This document shows positions 9,030-20,163 of a stretch of DNA of 64,000 nucleotides, one piece after another. A program made the position numbers and the translations under genes. The stretch is taken from assembly GCA_025200525.1 (NCBI GenBank), contig CM045761.1:78645551-78709550 (forward strand). Direction: 5' to 3'. A model generated the notes under the pieces. The model made no database searches, was not told the origin of the DNA, and worked only from the letters and a program-made list of their open reading frames with translations. The DNA is from Camellia lanceoleosa (taxonomy: Eukaryota; Streptophyta; Magnoliopsida; Ericales; Theaceae). How positions within the stretch are numbered: position 1 is the stretch's first letter; each line of letters begins with the position of its first letter.

Positions 9030-10943
9030 TTTATCTATTTGGAGCGCGCCCTCCCTTGGACAGGCCGACCATGGCCAAATATAGTTGGTTCTATGATCAC
9101 TTCCACAAGAGCCAGCCCAAGACTCAGGAGAAGGCCAAGTAGTATACCCAGGGCTTCTTGATCTATCTCCTTGGTACCATCTCGTCTGCGAACAGGTGGA
9201 ATACCGTAGGTTTGTATTTGCTCAGCGCTTTAGTGGTCTTGTCCCAGGTACAGTTCTATGACTGGAGTGGTGCTAGCCTCGCCACCCTGTATGGTTATAT
9301 GAGCTCCGGTTCCCGCAAGAATGGGAGCAAGGTCGGGGGTTATTGGAGAGCTTGGGAGGCACAAACTGCACTTTCTGTTTCCCTTTTTATTCATACATTA
9401 TGCTTTCTACTTTGCACTTCTTGTTCATTTCTATGGTACATTTGCCTTCTACTTTGTATTTTCTGTTAATTTCTATTTCTGTCTGTTGACTCACAAACTA
9501 TTCTTTTCTTGCAAATTTGGGTGTACACATATTTCCCCACCCCTACCCCTATTTCATGAAACAAGGTAGAGGCTACTGTGCTTTACTTCCAGTGGTACGA
9601 CGATAGGTGCCATCCCCGATGCTACGGTGATACTGTCTTTGCTTACTACCGCCGATTCTTTGATACAGTGGAGGTGCGAGAGGTAATCTGAAACCCATAC
9701 TCACTTCTGCTTCATTTCCATTTTCCATTCTTTTGTTGTGGCCCATACTCTGACAACTGAGACAACTAACAACAACTGACAACTGTGCATTTTCTGTTCA
9801 CAGGTTACGTGGCGGCCTTGGGTGGCGATGCCAGCCGAGACGTGGGACGAGTATAGCGAGTCTTGAGACACCTCCAAGCTGTGGATTTTACTGGTGGGTC
9901 CTTTCTGCAGGACCCAGTATCTTGAGAAGAGATTTATGCGCTAGACTCTAGGTTCACCTGCCCCTGTTGTTCCTACTCCTCCCCTTGCATCTATGAGGAC
10001 AGCCGATGGTCTACTAGTCAAGGCCATCGTGCAATTTATGGTGGGGTAGGATGTTGATCTTTTCCGCGGGACCAGAACTATGCTAAATTCATTAAAACCC
10101 ATATGATGCCATCCTTGACTAGAGCTTGCGTGGGAGGCGTTGCAGATGCACCAACTGCCAAGGGTACCGTTCACGCAGCCGAGCCTGATGTTGGAGGGGC
10201 TCCCCCTGCCGTTCATATGGCAGGTCTTCCTGTGATTCTGACTGCAATCACACTTTGGCGCTCGAGTGGGATTGCCTACCAGATTCCGATTGAGCAGCAG
10301 GATGAGGAGCATGAGTACGTCAGGGACCATGACGTACAGCAGGTATGTTCTTCATTTCGCAATTTGTATTGCACATTCCCTTTTCTGGGTACTGATGTTT
10401 AAACTTGTTTGCAGGTACTGGTGGGCTACGTAGATGACCTCCTTCAGTTGGTCGCCTCTTTGGTCCACATGGTGTGGAGGAGGGAGGTATTACTTACTCT
10501 CCACAGTTATTAGGTAGCCTTCTTTTCCCATCTGTCATGCACTAATTCTCTTTTTGCCATATTCATACTGTTCTGCACCACACTATACCGATTTTCCATA
10601 CTCACACTGATACTGCACTGATGTTGTTCTAATATTCAGTTTCTTGTTTTCAGCCTCTACCCGCACCGGCGGTCCCAGTGGCCCTAGTGGCACCTCCTTC
10701 AACTGCGGAGAGGAAAGCCAAATAGGCTCCTGGATGCGACATAGGCGAAAGTTGAGGTCAAGGCAAAGGTAGGGGTGCTTAGTGTGGAGAGTCTCAGGTA
10801 GAGGAGATTTCCTCATCCTCAGAGTCTATTTTGAGCAGAGATGATGCCAAGACCAACAGCATTGAGGAGACAATGAGCTGGCGCTCTGACTCTGGGAGCG
10901 AGGATGATGAGGTCGGTTCTGAGCCAAGGAGTAGAGAGGATGA
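9030..10943 (+). pseudogene. Antisense plant mobile domain gene of element B, exons 1-5 (N-terminus missing)
   Basis: The plus strand (antisense to gag-pol) encodes the C-terminal half of a plant mobile domain (PF10536-type, as in MAIN-like proteins): WNTVGLYLLSALVVLSQVQ, FYDWSGASLATLYGYMSS and GGYWRAWE, then WVYTYFP, DDRCHPRCYGDTVFAYYRRF and VTWRPWVAMPAETWDEY. Exon junctions can be read: 9359-9514 (decayed donor GC, acceptor AA), 9683-9803, 10343-10414 and 10487-10653, the last three GT-AG. The last exon is Pro/Ala then Ser/Glu/Asp-rich and is cut by solo LTR D. Stops, e.g. the TAG at about 9138-9140, show decay. The N-terminal half is absent, probably lost in the deletion at ~8960-9030. Mobile-domain genes are known in plant MULEs and gypsy elements; their job in a retrotransposon is unknown. 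Confidence 0.75.
10939..10943. repeat. Target site duplication GATGA (left) of solo LTR D
   Basis: GATGA immediately precedes the LTR start TGTAGACACC at 10944 and is repeated exactly at 15426-15430. Confidence 0.9.
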
Positions 10944-11584
10944 TGTAGACACCTCATTTTTGACAGCCCTTAAGACTTGGGCGCCACTAATTATTTACTT
11001 GGTGATCAAAGATGTGGAGTGCAAAGATTCAATTTCTTCAACAAGGAGAGAATCAAATCCCAAATTCACACCCCTTTTTGGACCAAAACCATTTTGACCA
11101 AAATCTTTTAGACCTTAAAACCCCCTCTTTCAAAATAGTTTTTGAAAAGTTCCTACGATGTTCCGACGCTCGCATTTTGTTAAATGTTGCGTTTTTCGAT
11201 AAACCGAGCTAGGACAAAGTGGAAATGAATGAAAGAGAGGTGAAATCTTTGAAAAATCTTTCAAAACACCTTATTTAGGGGTTTGGATTTGAAGAAAAGA
11301 GGAGAGGAGAGAAGAAAACTAGTTTGGGAGAAGTTCGTCATGAATCCAGGTAGGATCGAAACTGAGCAGTCTTCACTAAAAGAGGCATATCTTTTTTCAC
11401 AATTGGAATTTTGATGTGAGGCTTCCACCATTGGAACTAAGACTTCAAGGGCTTCAATTTAGGCTTAATAATGACCTACAAAGGAGTCTAGATGACGGAG
11501 ATATGTCCGGTTGAAGTCGGGCCCAAAAAGCAAATTTTTCTAGCCAACCAGAGGTGGAGGTTATTGACCATGAATGGGATTTTC

Positions 11585-11700
11585 TGGCCATGTGCCGGCC
11601 ATGAATGGCCATTGCTGGCCCCCTACTGTCCAAGAGTGACCCTTGCCGGCCATGGATGATGAAGTGCAGGCCATCAATGATGGCTTGCCGGCCATTGATG
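11585..11700. repeat. GC-palindrome array 1 in solo LTR D
   Basis: Five to six degenerate units of the type (g)ccGGCCat(g/t)ga occur at ~20-25 bp spacing, upstream of the D TATA box (about 11786). Equivalent in place to the arrays at 7771-7853 and 21473-21600, although the neighbouring upstream sequence is otherwise different. Confidence 0.65.
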
Positions 11701-11785
11701 CAGAAAGTCAGTTTTTGGCAGATGTTTTTGTTCCAGCTGTTACAGCTGTCCCTTTTGGGATATTTTCGATGAAGACTTGTATTTT

Positions 11786-11797
11786 TCTATATATAAA
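11786..11797 (+). promoter_or_regulatory. TATA box of solo LTR D
   Basis: TTTTCTATATATAAAGAGCC is a strong TATA-type sequence. About 40-60 bp upstream are two inverted E-box words in CCAGCTGTTACAGCTG (about 11733-11748), where A and F have the G-box palindrome instead. Confidence 0.55.
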
Positions 11798-13517
11798 GAG
11801 CCTTATCTATTGTTTTCAAGGTTAGAACAATTTAGAAAGAAGTTTGGGAGCCTCTCTCTACAATCCTCTTTCTAGATTCCTCTCTCTCTAGAGCTTTGTG
11901 CTTAGAAGCTTGCATACATCAATCTTTAACCTATCAACCCTTAACAAGAGTGGTTCATCTTTGGATTGAGGTTGCTTGAAGCTCTCTTGGAGCTTCCTAG
12001 GAGCTCTTGGAGGTGATTTTGCTTGGTTTTGTGCCTCAAAGTGTGCTTGGCTTCAAGAGGTATAACTATCACCTTTCAAACTTGTTTTGCACACTTGTTT
12101 TGCCACCTTTGCAAACTATTTTTGAGCTGGTTTTCTACTGCAAAAAACTCTATTTTTCAGTCCTAAAAATGGTAGTTTGAGCCTTTGTGAGTTAAGGGGT
12201 TGTCTCCTCTTTTGGCTCCTTAGCTTGTGTAGCTTTTTGTGCCATCTTTCATCACCTTTCAAACCAACTTTTTTTTGGCCTTTTAACTACTGAATTCCAG
12301 GAGAATTTCAGTGGTGAAAACCATGTTTTGAGGTCCAAAATAGGAGGGGTTGGCCTCCACTCCTTGTGTCTTATTTGCATGAGTAGATGGCCTAACATGT
12401 GAGCATGTATTTCTACCTTTTTGTAGCTTAATTCAAGCATGTTTTAGGCTCTATTTTGACATATTTCAACTCTGTTTTTGGCTGGTTAAGTCACTTGTTG
12501 CTTGTTTCTTGCACTTGTAATGTAATTATGCTTACTAGCCTAGCATGCCTAATGAGTTAGCTTATCATTCTATCTTGTGTTAGCTTGACTCCAGCACATT
12601 TTTGCTAATGTTTTGACATGCTTTAACTCTGTTTTGAGTGGTCTTGGTCATATGAGCCATGTATTGCATAGCTATAGTGTAAATGGCATTTACTAGCTTT
12701 AAGTTTTAGGGCCTCTAGCATGCTTTCCTTGTGATGTTCGCATGATATAGCATCATTTTGCATGTGATTTCAGAGCATATATTATTGTCACACTTTCACA
12801 TATCCCACTATTTCATTGCTTTTGAGAGTTGTGCTTTGTGTCTTGTTTGTGAGCCAACATGCGAGCATGTTTTTCTTGCCTTTTGTGCCTAAGTTTCAGC
12901 ATGTTTAGGTCACTTATTTGGCATGATTAAGCTCTATTTTGAGTTGGTTTGATCACATGAGCTTTGCTTTATATGCTTGTAATGCAATTGTTTTGGCCTC
13001 TTAATATAACTATTCTTAGCTTATTTCAAGCATGTTTTAGAACTCTATTTAGGGTGTTTTAGACTGTTTTGGACTGTTGGTCCCTTTTGAGCATTGTATT
13101 GCATACCTCTAGTGTTGTGTCCTTCACTAGTTTCAATGTTTTTGGCCTTTAACATGTTGTACATGTGTTGCTTGCATGGTTTCAGGTCTTTAGCATGCCA
13201 TTTCAGCACTAAAAAGTCTGCAACCTCCCTCATTTCTTCATTTTTCTATTTGTTTTGAGGGTTGGTTAACCTTAGGTTGTATTTAAGCTTGATGGAGTTT
13301 GTGCTCAAATGGCTTTAACCCTCTTATGAGGGTTCCTCCTAGCCAAATGCATGATCTCTCTCATGCCTTAAACCATTCTTTTGGTTGACACCCTCTCTCA
13401 TTAGAGGACTTTCACATTGAACAAATCAATTAAAGAATGGCTTAGTAATGCTAAAATGTGTAAACAAGAATGAACCAAGTAAAACATGGCCAAGATAAGC
13501 ATGTTGTTTGCATTGCA

Positions 13518-13596
13518 TTGTGTTCAATCGGACGTTATATTGAACACAAGGTAGATTGGTCCATTTCATACATGAAGTGATGAAAATGAGCCAATC
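13518..13596 (+). other. Double stem-loop in solo LTR D
   Basis: Hairpin 1 has 11-nt perfect arms TTGTGTTCAAT / ATTGAACACAA with loop CGGACGTTAT (13518-13549). Hairpin 2 has outer arms GATTGG / CCAATC and inner arms CATTTCAT / ATGAAAATG around a 10-nt loop (13554-13596). Loop sequence and order are as in A and F, but the arm bases are changed on both sides so that pairing remains. Confidence 0.7.
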
Positions 13597-13854
13597 TCCT
13601 TTGTCTCCATTGCCTTTGACCATCTATGATGAGGTACTGATATTGAGTCTTGTTTTGTGCATTTATTAAAAGTGTACAACTTGGATCTTTGGCCATCATG
13701 CATTGAAAATGCTTGATTGGTGGTTTTGGATCCAAGAGTGCCCCTCCTTTGATGTTTTGAGATGATAAGGAGTGGCACAGTACAAATATACCCTTAGGAG
13801 ACCCTCCATTTTCCTCTGTTTGAGCTCTATTGCAGAATGGTGATGCAGCACACC

Positions 13855-13952
13855 AATGGCCGGCAGTGCTATATCAATAGCCGGCAAGGCTTCATCCTTG
13901 GTCGGCAGTGCCTGTCTTTGGCCAGCAGCAAGCCCTCATGGCCGGTAGGCCA
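13855..13952. repeat. GC-palindrome array 2 in solo LTR D
   Basis: Degenerate copies of aatGGCCGGCAGTG / aGCCGGCAAGG / GGTCGGCAGTG / tGGCCGGTAGGCC lie about 20-25 bp apart. The array is 260-430 bp downstream of the double stem-loop, as in A and F. Confidence 0.65.
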
Positions 13953-15425
13953 CTGGTGCATTCCTCAATATGGAATTGGAAAGCCAGAACATAAAGTTCT
14001 TGGAGTAACCCTGCAAACAGAGCCTCTCAAGAGCAAACCAGTGGGCTTTTCGGGACGAAAAACCGAATGCATGTATCTTCTAATTTTCAAGCAGAGCTAA
14101 GGTAGTGGAGTTAGCATTTTACATGTTTAGTTAGTATACATTGGTTTTGTAATTTAATTAATTAGTGTGCTAATTAGTTAAGTGATGTAATAATTAGTAA
14201 TTAGTTTACTAGTTATTCGTTTGGTTTGTAATAATTAGTCTAATTAGTTTAATTAGATTAGTTTGATTAGCTTAGCTTAGTGTAGCTTAACTTATTCGGA
14301 CCCTCCTTCGAGAGGGCACAATGTTGTAATAAGGGTGCATGTGTGTGTGTGCATGTCTTCCAACCCCACATCTTTCTCCTTTTTATTTAACCGCTTTCGA
14401 TGGTTATTTTTAGGGTATTTTTCAATTAGCATACCTTATGCTTGCATGTTTGCATCATTCATTTGTTTTGCATGCACCGGGCTTGACACATCAAACAAAC
14501 TATATCGTATTTCAATACGTATTTCAATACGTGTATTAAATCATTGCATTCATATGCCATCTTAGATAGCCGAGCCTATTTAGTTGCATAATTGCATGTG
14601 TCGCATTAGGCATTGCTAACATATTTCTAACTAGTTTTCTATTTTGGCTCGGAGTACACTGTAAGTTTTATGCTTTAGCATACTTGCATGAGTGTGAGTG
14701 TTTCCATGATAGCATGCTTGCTATGAGGCTATTTACTTAAGTGATTAACTGCATGTATGCCTGTGGATGGAGGCTTGATTGCCTGAATTGGAACAACTCG
14801 ATGATTGTGAGTTTTAAGCCCACTTTGCGAAATGGTAAAATCATGTTTTAAGCCCACTCGAGGGTGGCAAATCCGCGCTTTAGCCTACTTGTGAGTAGCA
14901 CTTTCAAACCATTTTCGAAAGCAAACATGAGTTGTTTTGTTCCAATTCTCGTGATTGAGTCTATACTTGTATGTATGCGCCACATAATAACGTTAGCTAA
15001 TAATCAGAATAAGAACACATGTGTTTATAAACAAACATATCATGCTTAGTAGAGGCCGATCCTTTGATCAAGCGAGCGGGGGTGCCCATTTCAGGACCTT
15101 CCCCTCTCGTACCCAAGTTCCCGAGCCGAGGTAACTTTGGTGATGACGAACACGTGGCCTTTGGCACGAGTCGGGGTTTCCTAAATTTTTCCAAAATAAA
15201 ATATTTAGGAGGTGACTCTGTAATCTAGCAAAGTAGGCCATGTTTGGCGCTTTTTATTCAAAATCAATTTTCCAAAACGATTTGCCAGATTTAGACTCTT
15301 TCGTGTTTATCAGTCTCACATTGCACTTTGTGAGATTAGATTCAGAACCGTGACAGGAGTTTGAACTATAGGAGACCAATTCGCACCTCTCCGAAAGGAG
15401 GCGCACAAAGAAAGTCGGGTCCACA

Positions 15426-15430
15426 GATGA
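15426..15430. repeat. Target site duplication GATGA (right) of solo LTR D
   Basis: Exact copy of 10939-10943 directly after the LTR terminus CCACA. Confidence 0.9.
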
Positions 15431-15534
15431 CATCAGCTCTGGCTCTGAGTCCTACTCCTCTAATGATAGTGTTGCCGATAGCGACAGTGTTGAGTCTCCT
15501 TCGCAGAAGAGGATGAAGAGGGTCTCTTGAGCCT
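15431..15534 (+). pseudogene. Last exon remainder of the antisense mobile domain gene
   Basis: Continuing the acidic Ser/Glu/Asp tail left at 10943, this piece encodes a Ser/Asp-rich stretch ending SPSQKRMKRVS and a TGA stop. The tail therefore joins across solo LTR D once the LTR and one GATGA copy are disregarded. A basic KRMKR motif at the very end could be a nuclear signal (inference). Confidence 0.65.
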
Positions 15535-16080
15535 GATACGATTGATACCAATTTTTGTATTCTTTTTGCTCTTTTCTTTTGCTTTGTAGTTTAGAACTTT
15601 GTATAACTTCAGATAGGACTGTTACTTTTTGTTTTAAATACTTGTACCTTCTCTTTTGTAAAAACTATGATCGAGGTTGAACCCTACAATTTTATAGAAG
15701 GAGTTTTATTTTGTACAGCATCTCGAGAATGGCACCACACTTGCATAAAATTGGAATTGAATTCGAAACTGGAAATGCTTGTATTTGAATGAAGTTCATA
15801 ACTGGATATTGAACCTTCAATTGACCAAAATACAAAATACAACTCAATAAAGTAAAAACAACCTAAACACAGCTATTCACACTTGCTAGCAACAAAAGAC
15901 TTAAAACAAGACTCAAAAACGAAAAGGACCAAGTGTAACACTGTTGCCCAGCTGCCTGGCCAGCAAGCTTTGTCGGCCAACCATTAGAGTGGACAGCCAG
16001 CTGGAAAAAGTGGCCGACTGGCCAAAGGTTGTGGCTAGATAGCTGGCAACAGCTATCAGCCACTCACACAACCTTATCCT
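15535..16080 (+). other. Non-coding stretch between the two antisense genes of B
   Basis: T-rich sequence follows the mobile-domain stop and looks like a 3' untranslated region. Around 15946-16027 there are several degenerate GGCCGAC/GGCCAAC words like the LTR arrays. TATAAA at 16082-16087 and again at 16131-16136 precede the next antisense gene. Confidence 0.4.
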
Positions 16081-16135
16081 CTATAAAGGTCTTCTCTATG
16101 ACAAAATACCATCTTTTCTGCAGTTTCCTCTATAA

Positions 16136-17409
16136 ATGGAGATCTTTCTTACCGAAAGGCTCAAGGATTGGACAGCCACTTCAGGTGGCACGGAAAAGGT
16201 AAATTTCTGCAGTTTAGACATAAATGTTATTTTTCTATTGAGCTGTACTTCACTTTGTTTTCCGTTCCTTCATGCTGCTGTTCAATGTTGGAACCTAATT
16301 ACACATGTGTTTCGCTTCAAGGCATAAGAAATGTGTCCTACTCTTAGAGAGTTTCAAGCATTAATGGAGTCTCGGAGCGATGAGGAGATTATGCCTTAAC
16401 CCCATTTTGGCCATGCACGGGCTCTCGAATGGATGTGTGGGCTTACTTTATATGAGGCTCGGTCCTTGGCTCATGATGGGGAGTTAGATATACCCGACTT
16501 TGATTCATCGATTTTTCGGCATTAGAGACAGAGGTGACCTTCTCTGGCGAGGTTATCGTCAACATCCCTCTGCTTATGTTTACTTGCACACTTCCTACTT
16601 GCCCCTAGTTACAGCGGAGCTAGCATTAGGTTGATAGAAGTGGCCCAATGCCTCAAGGAGGGTAAGAGCTACATAGGTTTGGCATTGGTCGAGATTTTAA
16701 CGGGTTTGGATGCCTTCTATCGACAGGAGACTTCTCGGTTTGCAGGGAGTCCACTACTTCTTCAGGTATTGTTTCCCCATCCTCTCTTATTTATGAGTGC
16801 TCACATTACTTGGCACTCACTCCCTATTTTCTCTCAAAAGCCCTTTCTTTACTTTTTCTCTCAACGTACATCTCTTTGTTCTTTAATCTTTCTTATTTTT
16901 CAGCTCTTCCCCAGGTATGGGTGATGGATAATCTGAAGGTCGTGGACCCTTGCCCAGAGTATTCAGCCAAATCATACTTCTTTTGCCCACAGCTAGTAGA
17001 CTTTCCCACATAGGGATTGTGGTGCGATTAGATGTGCAGCAAATCCGTAATTGACATTGCTTGGCATTGCCCCTGGTTGAACTTGACCGAGATAAGTTAC
17101 AGCATGTCTCGCCAACTGGGTATACAGTTGATCAGCCTTACACACTGTATCTTCTACTTCCCATTCCAGTTCAGACACCAGTTTGGATGTGATCAGACCC
17201 GTCCAGATGAGGGGGTGGAATACCCTGCTCCATTTTCAGTTTGTGCTTCGCACTTGGCTCGATACCTTGTTGCTTGAAGGATGAGAGAGCTTCTGGTCCC
17301 TACTACTAGCTTCAGTTACGCCCTTTCCAGCGAGTGTTTGGATTGGCTTGAGGACGAGGCATAGGTTGGACCATCCTTGGCTGCAAAGATTTCCGAGAGT
17401 GCGGACAGT
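16136..17409 (+). pseudogene. Second antisense gene of element B (DUF7745-like / plant mobile-domain relative)
   Basis: Plus-strand exons read MEIFLTERLKDWTATSGGTEK (16136-16197); LREFQALMESRSDEEI...HFGHARALEWMCGLTLYEARSL...IRLIEVAQCLKEGKSYIGLALVEILTGLDAF...RFAGSPLLLQ (16322-16765); and VWVMDNLKVVDP...DIAWHCPWLNL...SLTHCIFYFPFQFR.QFG (16915 on). GT-AG introns fit at 16198-16321 and 16766-16914, the latter in phase 0. The order of blocks (a PTLREF-type start, a 'rFaGs.LLLQvW' core, then 'W.cPW' and 'Y.P...RQfG') recalls the DUF7745 family of plant retroelement-associated proteins. That is pattern memory, not a search. Several stops break it, so it is decayed. It is antisense to pol. Confidence 0.55.
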
Positions 17410-18106
17410 AGGTAAAGGACAATCACCTGACTCATCTGTGCCCCTAGTTTATTGCTTTGACTTTTCTTTTCAAGTTTTTATGATGTAAAAGAAACTTTGA
17501 TTTAACAGGAGAGTTGGAGAATGTACATGTGTTGAAATCATGTAATTAAAGTTGTGAGCATTGAAAATTTTCCTTTTTGGTCCAAAAAGTGGTCTATGTT
17601 GAAAAAGGTAAAATTTTGAGAAAATCAGCTTCATTAAAACTTTCCAAAACAATTTTCGGAAACGGTCACTACCTGACACACATGGAATCAATCCTTAAGA
17701 TGTACAACCTTGAATCAACAGATCACAATGGCCCACAACTACTTTCACCATCATTGCTCTGTCTTACAACTGGCCTTTTTGCCAAACAGAGATAACACAA
17801 CCAAGCTAACAGATGATCGAAAAAGATGGATCAATCAAACAAATGGACCAGATAGTTGAGTTGGAGATGGTTATGAACGAACTTCGGGATAAAGTTGCCT
17901 ATGTATCCCAAAGATGAGAATCAAGCCTTACGTAATTCAATTACAGTTCGCTCGTGTATTAACTCTCTCCTTTTGCATTCTAACTTTTGCCAAAGTTGCC
18001 CTTTCGGGTTTTCAACCTTGCGAGCTTTATTTTTCTTTATTTCCAATTTTTCAGGCTCTAACTTTTTCCTAGGTTGCCCTTTCGAGTTTTCAGCCTAGCG
18101 AGTCTC
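17410..18106. other. Spacer between antisense gene and integrase end
   Basis: No coding frame is recognised. On the minus strand just past the integrase stop, two near-copies of a ~48-base word (gactcgctaggctgaaaactc... and gctcgcaaggttgaaaaccc...) lie at about 18060-18105 and 17980-18030. Such short repeats after integrase are common in this kind of element (family knowledge). The rest shows nothing I can name. Confidence 0.4.
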
Positions 18107-18289
18107 TTAGGGATAGTATTTCTTCAACTTGTCCATGTTGATCGGTTGCGAGAACTCAAAGCCATCTAAATCCATAAGGATAATCTCTCCTCCTGACCAT
18201 ATAGACTTGATGATGTAAGGACTAGTCCAATTGGGTCTGAACTTGCCCCTAGGGTCATGGATGGGAACTCGATTGTCTTTGAGCACCAT
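18107..18289 (-). pseudogene. Element B integrase C-terminal domain
   Basis: These 60 codons include DPRGKFRPNWTSPYIIKSIWSGG and LMDLDGFEFSQPINMDKLKKYYP. The PNW-x-x-PY-I motif followed by an N-x-D-x-L-K-x-Y-Y-P end is typical of the C-terminal domain of plant gypsy integrases, which helps bind DNA. It continues from the catalytic core upstream (18290-18960) after in-frame breaks. Confidence 0.75.
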
Positions 18290-18960
18290 ATCTCATTCTT
18301 TAAGGTTTTTGGATTTGACTTTCTTGTTGAAGGCCTTGGCAATTCTGCGCTGATATCCTTAGATATGATACAATGCCTTCAACCTCCTCTCATTAAATAA
18401 CATCAATTCTTCAAACATGTTCTGCTGCCAACCTACCTCTGTTATCTGACACTTGGCCATGATTCTTAGCGACAGTACTTCAATCTCAATCGGCCAAACA
18501 ACGTCTATCCCATATACTAGAGAATATGGGGTTGCCCCTGTAGATGTTCGAATTGACGTTTTATATCCCTAGAGTGCAAAAGGCAATTTATCTAGCCAAT
18601 CTTTGTAAGTTTCCACCATCTTTTGCAGGATGTTCTTGACATTCTTGTTGGCAGCCTCAATAGCTTTGTTGGTCTGGGGTCAGTATGTTGATGACTTGTG
18701 AATTTCTCAAGCAAATCCACCACCTCTTTCTTGAAGTGTGAGCCATTATCCAATATAACCTCATTTGGCACCCTATACCTACAAATGATATCGTTCCTAA
18801 TGAACTTGGCCACATGTGACACCTTTAACACCAAGTATGACTGTGCTTCCACCCATTTGGTAAAATAGTCGATCACCACCAAGATGAACTCATGTCCATT
18901 TGAGCCTTTTGGCGAGACTGCTCCGATGACGTCAATTTCCTAGACTGAGAAAGGCCATGG
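18290..18960 (-). pseudogene. Element B integrase catalytic core
   Basis: The clean frame 18592-18882 reads MVVIDYFTKWVEAQ and then NEVILDNGSHFKKE, carrying the second aspartate of the DDE triad. After LLEKF the frame shifts; the glutamate region (TNKAIEAANKNVKNILQKM) follows in another register, then an STGATPYSLVYG block. The first aspartate lies in the P..W.VDV-like region near 18930-18960. Frameshift and stops make it inactive. Confidence 0.7.
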
Positions 18961-18966
18961 TGAAGT

Positions 18967-20130
18967 CATGTTGTACAGCTTTAACGACAGGATGTTCATG
19001 CGATTGGCATGAATTTGACATTTGTGGCATCGCCGAACAAAGTTAATACAATCCTCCTCCATAGTTAATCAACAATAGCCTTCCCTGAGGATCTTCCTAG
19101 CCAGCATCACACCATTCATGTGTGCTCCACACTCTCCCCTATGAATGGCCTCCATGAGACGCTTCGACTCCTCTTCTTCAACACAAAGCTTATGCATTCC
19201 CAGATGGTCTCTCTTGTACAACTTATTCCCGCAGATGATGAACTAGATGGCCAGACACCGTATTCCCGTTTTATCTTTGGCATTTGCCCTTGGTGGATAC
19301 ATATCCTTCTCTAGAAAGTTCCAAATGTCATAATACCAAGGGTTCTTGTCTTGAACTTCATCTATTGCAGCTATTATCTCACAAGCAGACGTATACTTTT
19401 GTTCAATGATGATCAGACACATCTTAACCCCAAGCGGTATGTCTACCATAGAGGATAGAGTTGCCAGCATATCAACAAACCGGTTGTTCTCTTTTAGTAG
19501 ATCTATAAATGTCAATTTTTCAAACCTTGGAATCAGAATGTCCAAGGTCATCATGTTGTATAGCTTTGACGGCGGGATGTTCATGAGATTGGCATGAATT
19601 TGACATTTGTGACATCGCCGAACAAAGTTAATACAATCTTCCTCTATAGTTGACCAATAATAGCCTTGCCTAAGGTTCTTCTTAGCCAGCATCACACCAT
19701 TCATGTGTGCTCCACACTCTCCCCTATGCTCCATGAGATGCTTCGACTCCTCTTTTTCAACGCAGAGCTTGTGCATTCCCAGATGGTCTCTCTTGTACAA
19801 CATATTCCCGTAGACGATGAATTGGACGGCCAGACGCCGTATTCCCCGTTTATCTTTGACATTTACCCCTAGTGGATACATATCCTTCTCCAGAAAGTTC
19901 CAAATGTCATAATACCAGGGGTTCTTGTCTTGAAGTTCATCTATTACAGCTATTATCTCACATGCAGGCGTATACTTCTATTCCATGATGATCAAATGCA
20001 TCTTAACCCCGAGCTGTATGTCTACCATGGAGGATAGAGTTGCCAACACATCAGCAAACCAATTGTTCTCTCTCAGCAAATCTGTAAATGTCAGTTTTTC
20101 AAACCTTGGAATCAGAATGTCTAGGGTCTG
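18967..20130 (-). repeat. Tandem duplication (about 585 bp) in element B integrase/RNase H linker
   Basis: The segment 18967-19551 is repeated at 19552 to about 20130. Both begin catgttgta.agctttgac.. and end cttggaatcagaatgtc. Alignable words are identical for tens of bases (e.g. the 'agccagcatcacaccattc' block at 19100 and 19685), with a short deletion in the second copy near 19726. The unit holds the integrase HHCC zinc finger and its upstream linker. Confidence 0.85.
19243..19881 (-). pseudogene. Element B integrase zinc finger region spanning a duplication junction
   Basis: This open frame of 212 codons starts in the linker (MYPLGVNVKDKRGIRRLAVQF, then YGNMLYKRDHLGMHKLCV). It passes the HHCC zinc finger (HLMEHRGECGAHM...YYWSTIEEDCINFVRRCHKCQ) and then, at the duplication junction, re-enters the RNase H-integrase linker (PRFEKLTFIDLLKENNRFVDMLATLSSMV). 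It ends with a second start of the zinc finger module. Integrase would not normally repeat this. The junction keeps the frame open, so the event was a neat multiple of three or close to it. Confidence 0.75.
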
Positions 20131-20163
20131 ATGATAAACCTTCATTTTCTCTTCCTTAACCTT

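Larger units (their letters stand above)
10944..15425 (+). mobile_element. Solo LTR D (A-family, 4482 bp)
   Basis: Starts TGTAGACACCTCATTTTTGA and ends GAAAGTCGGGTCCACA, flanked by perfect 5-bp duplications GATGA. No internal region or second LTR is attached, so it is a solo LTR left by LTR-LTR recombination. From about 12200 onward it parallels LTRs A and F: the 'ctgaattccag(g)agaa' block, hairpins at 13518-13596, a GC array at 13855-13952, the AATTAG block, and a 'gcccactttgcgaa' tail. Only the first ~40 bases of its upstream region match A/F; the next ~800 differ. It lies in the last exon of the antisense mobile-domain gene. Confidence 0.9.
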
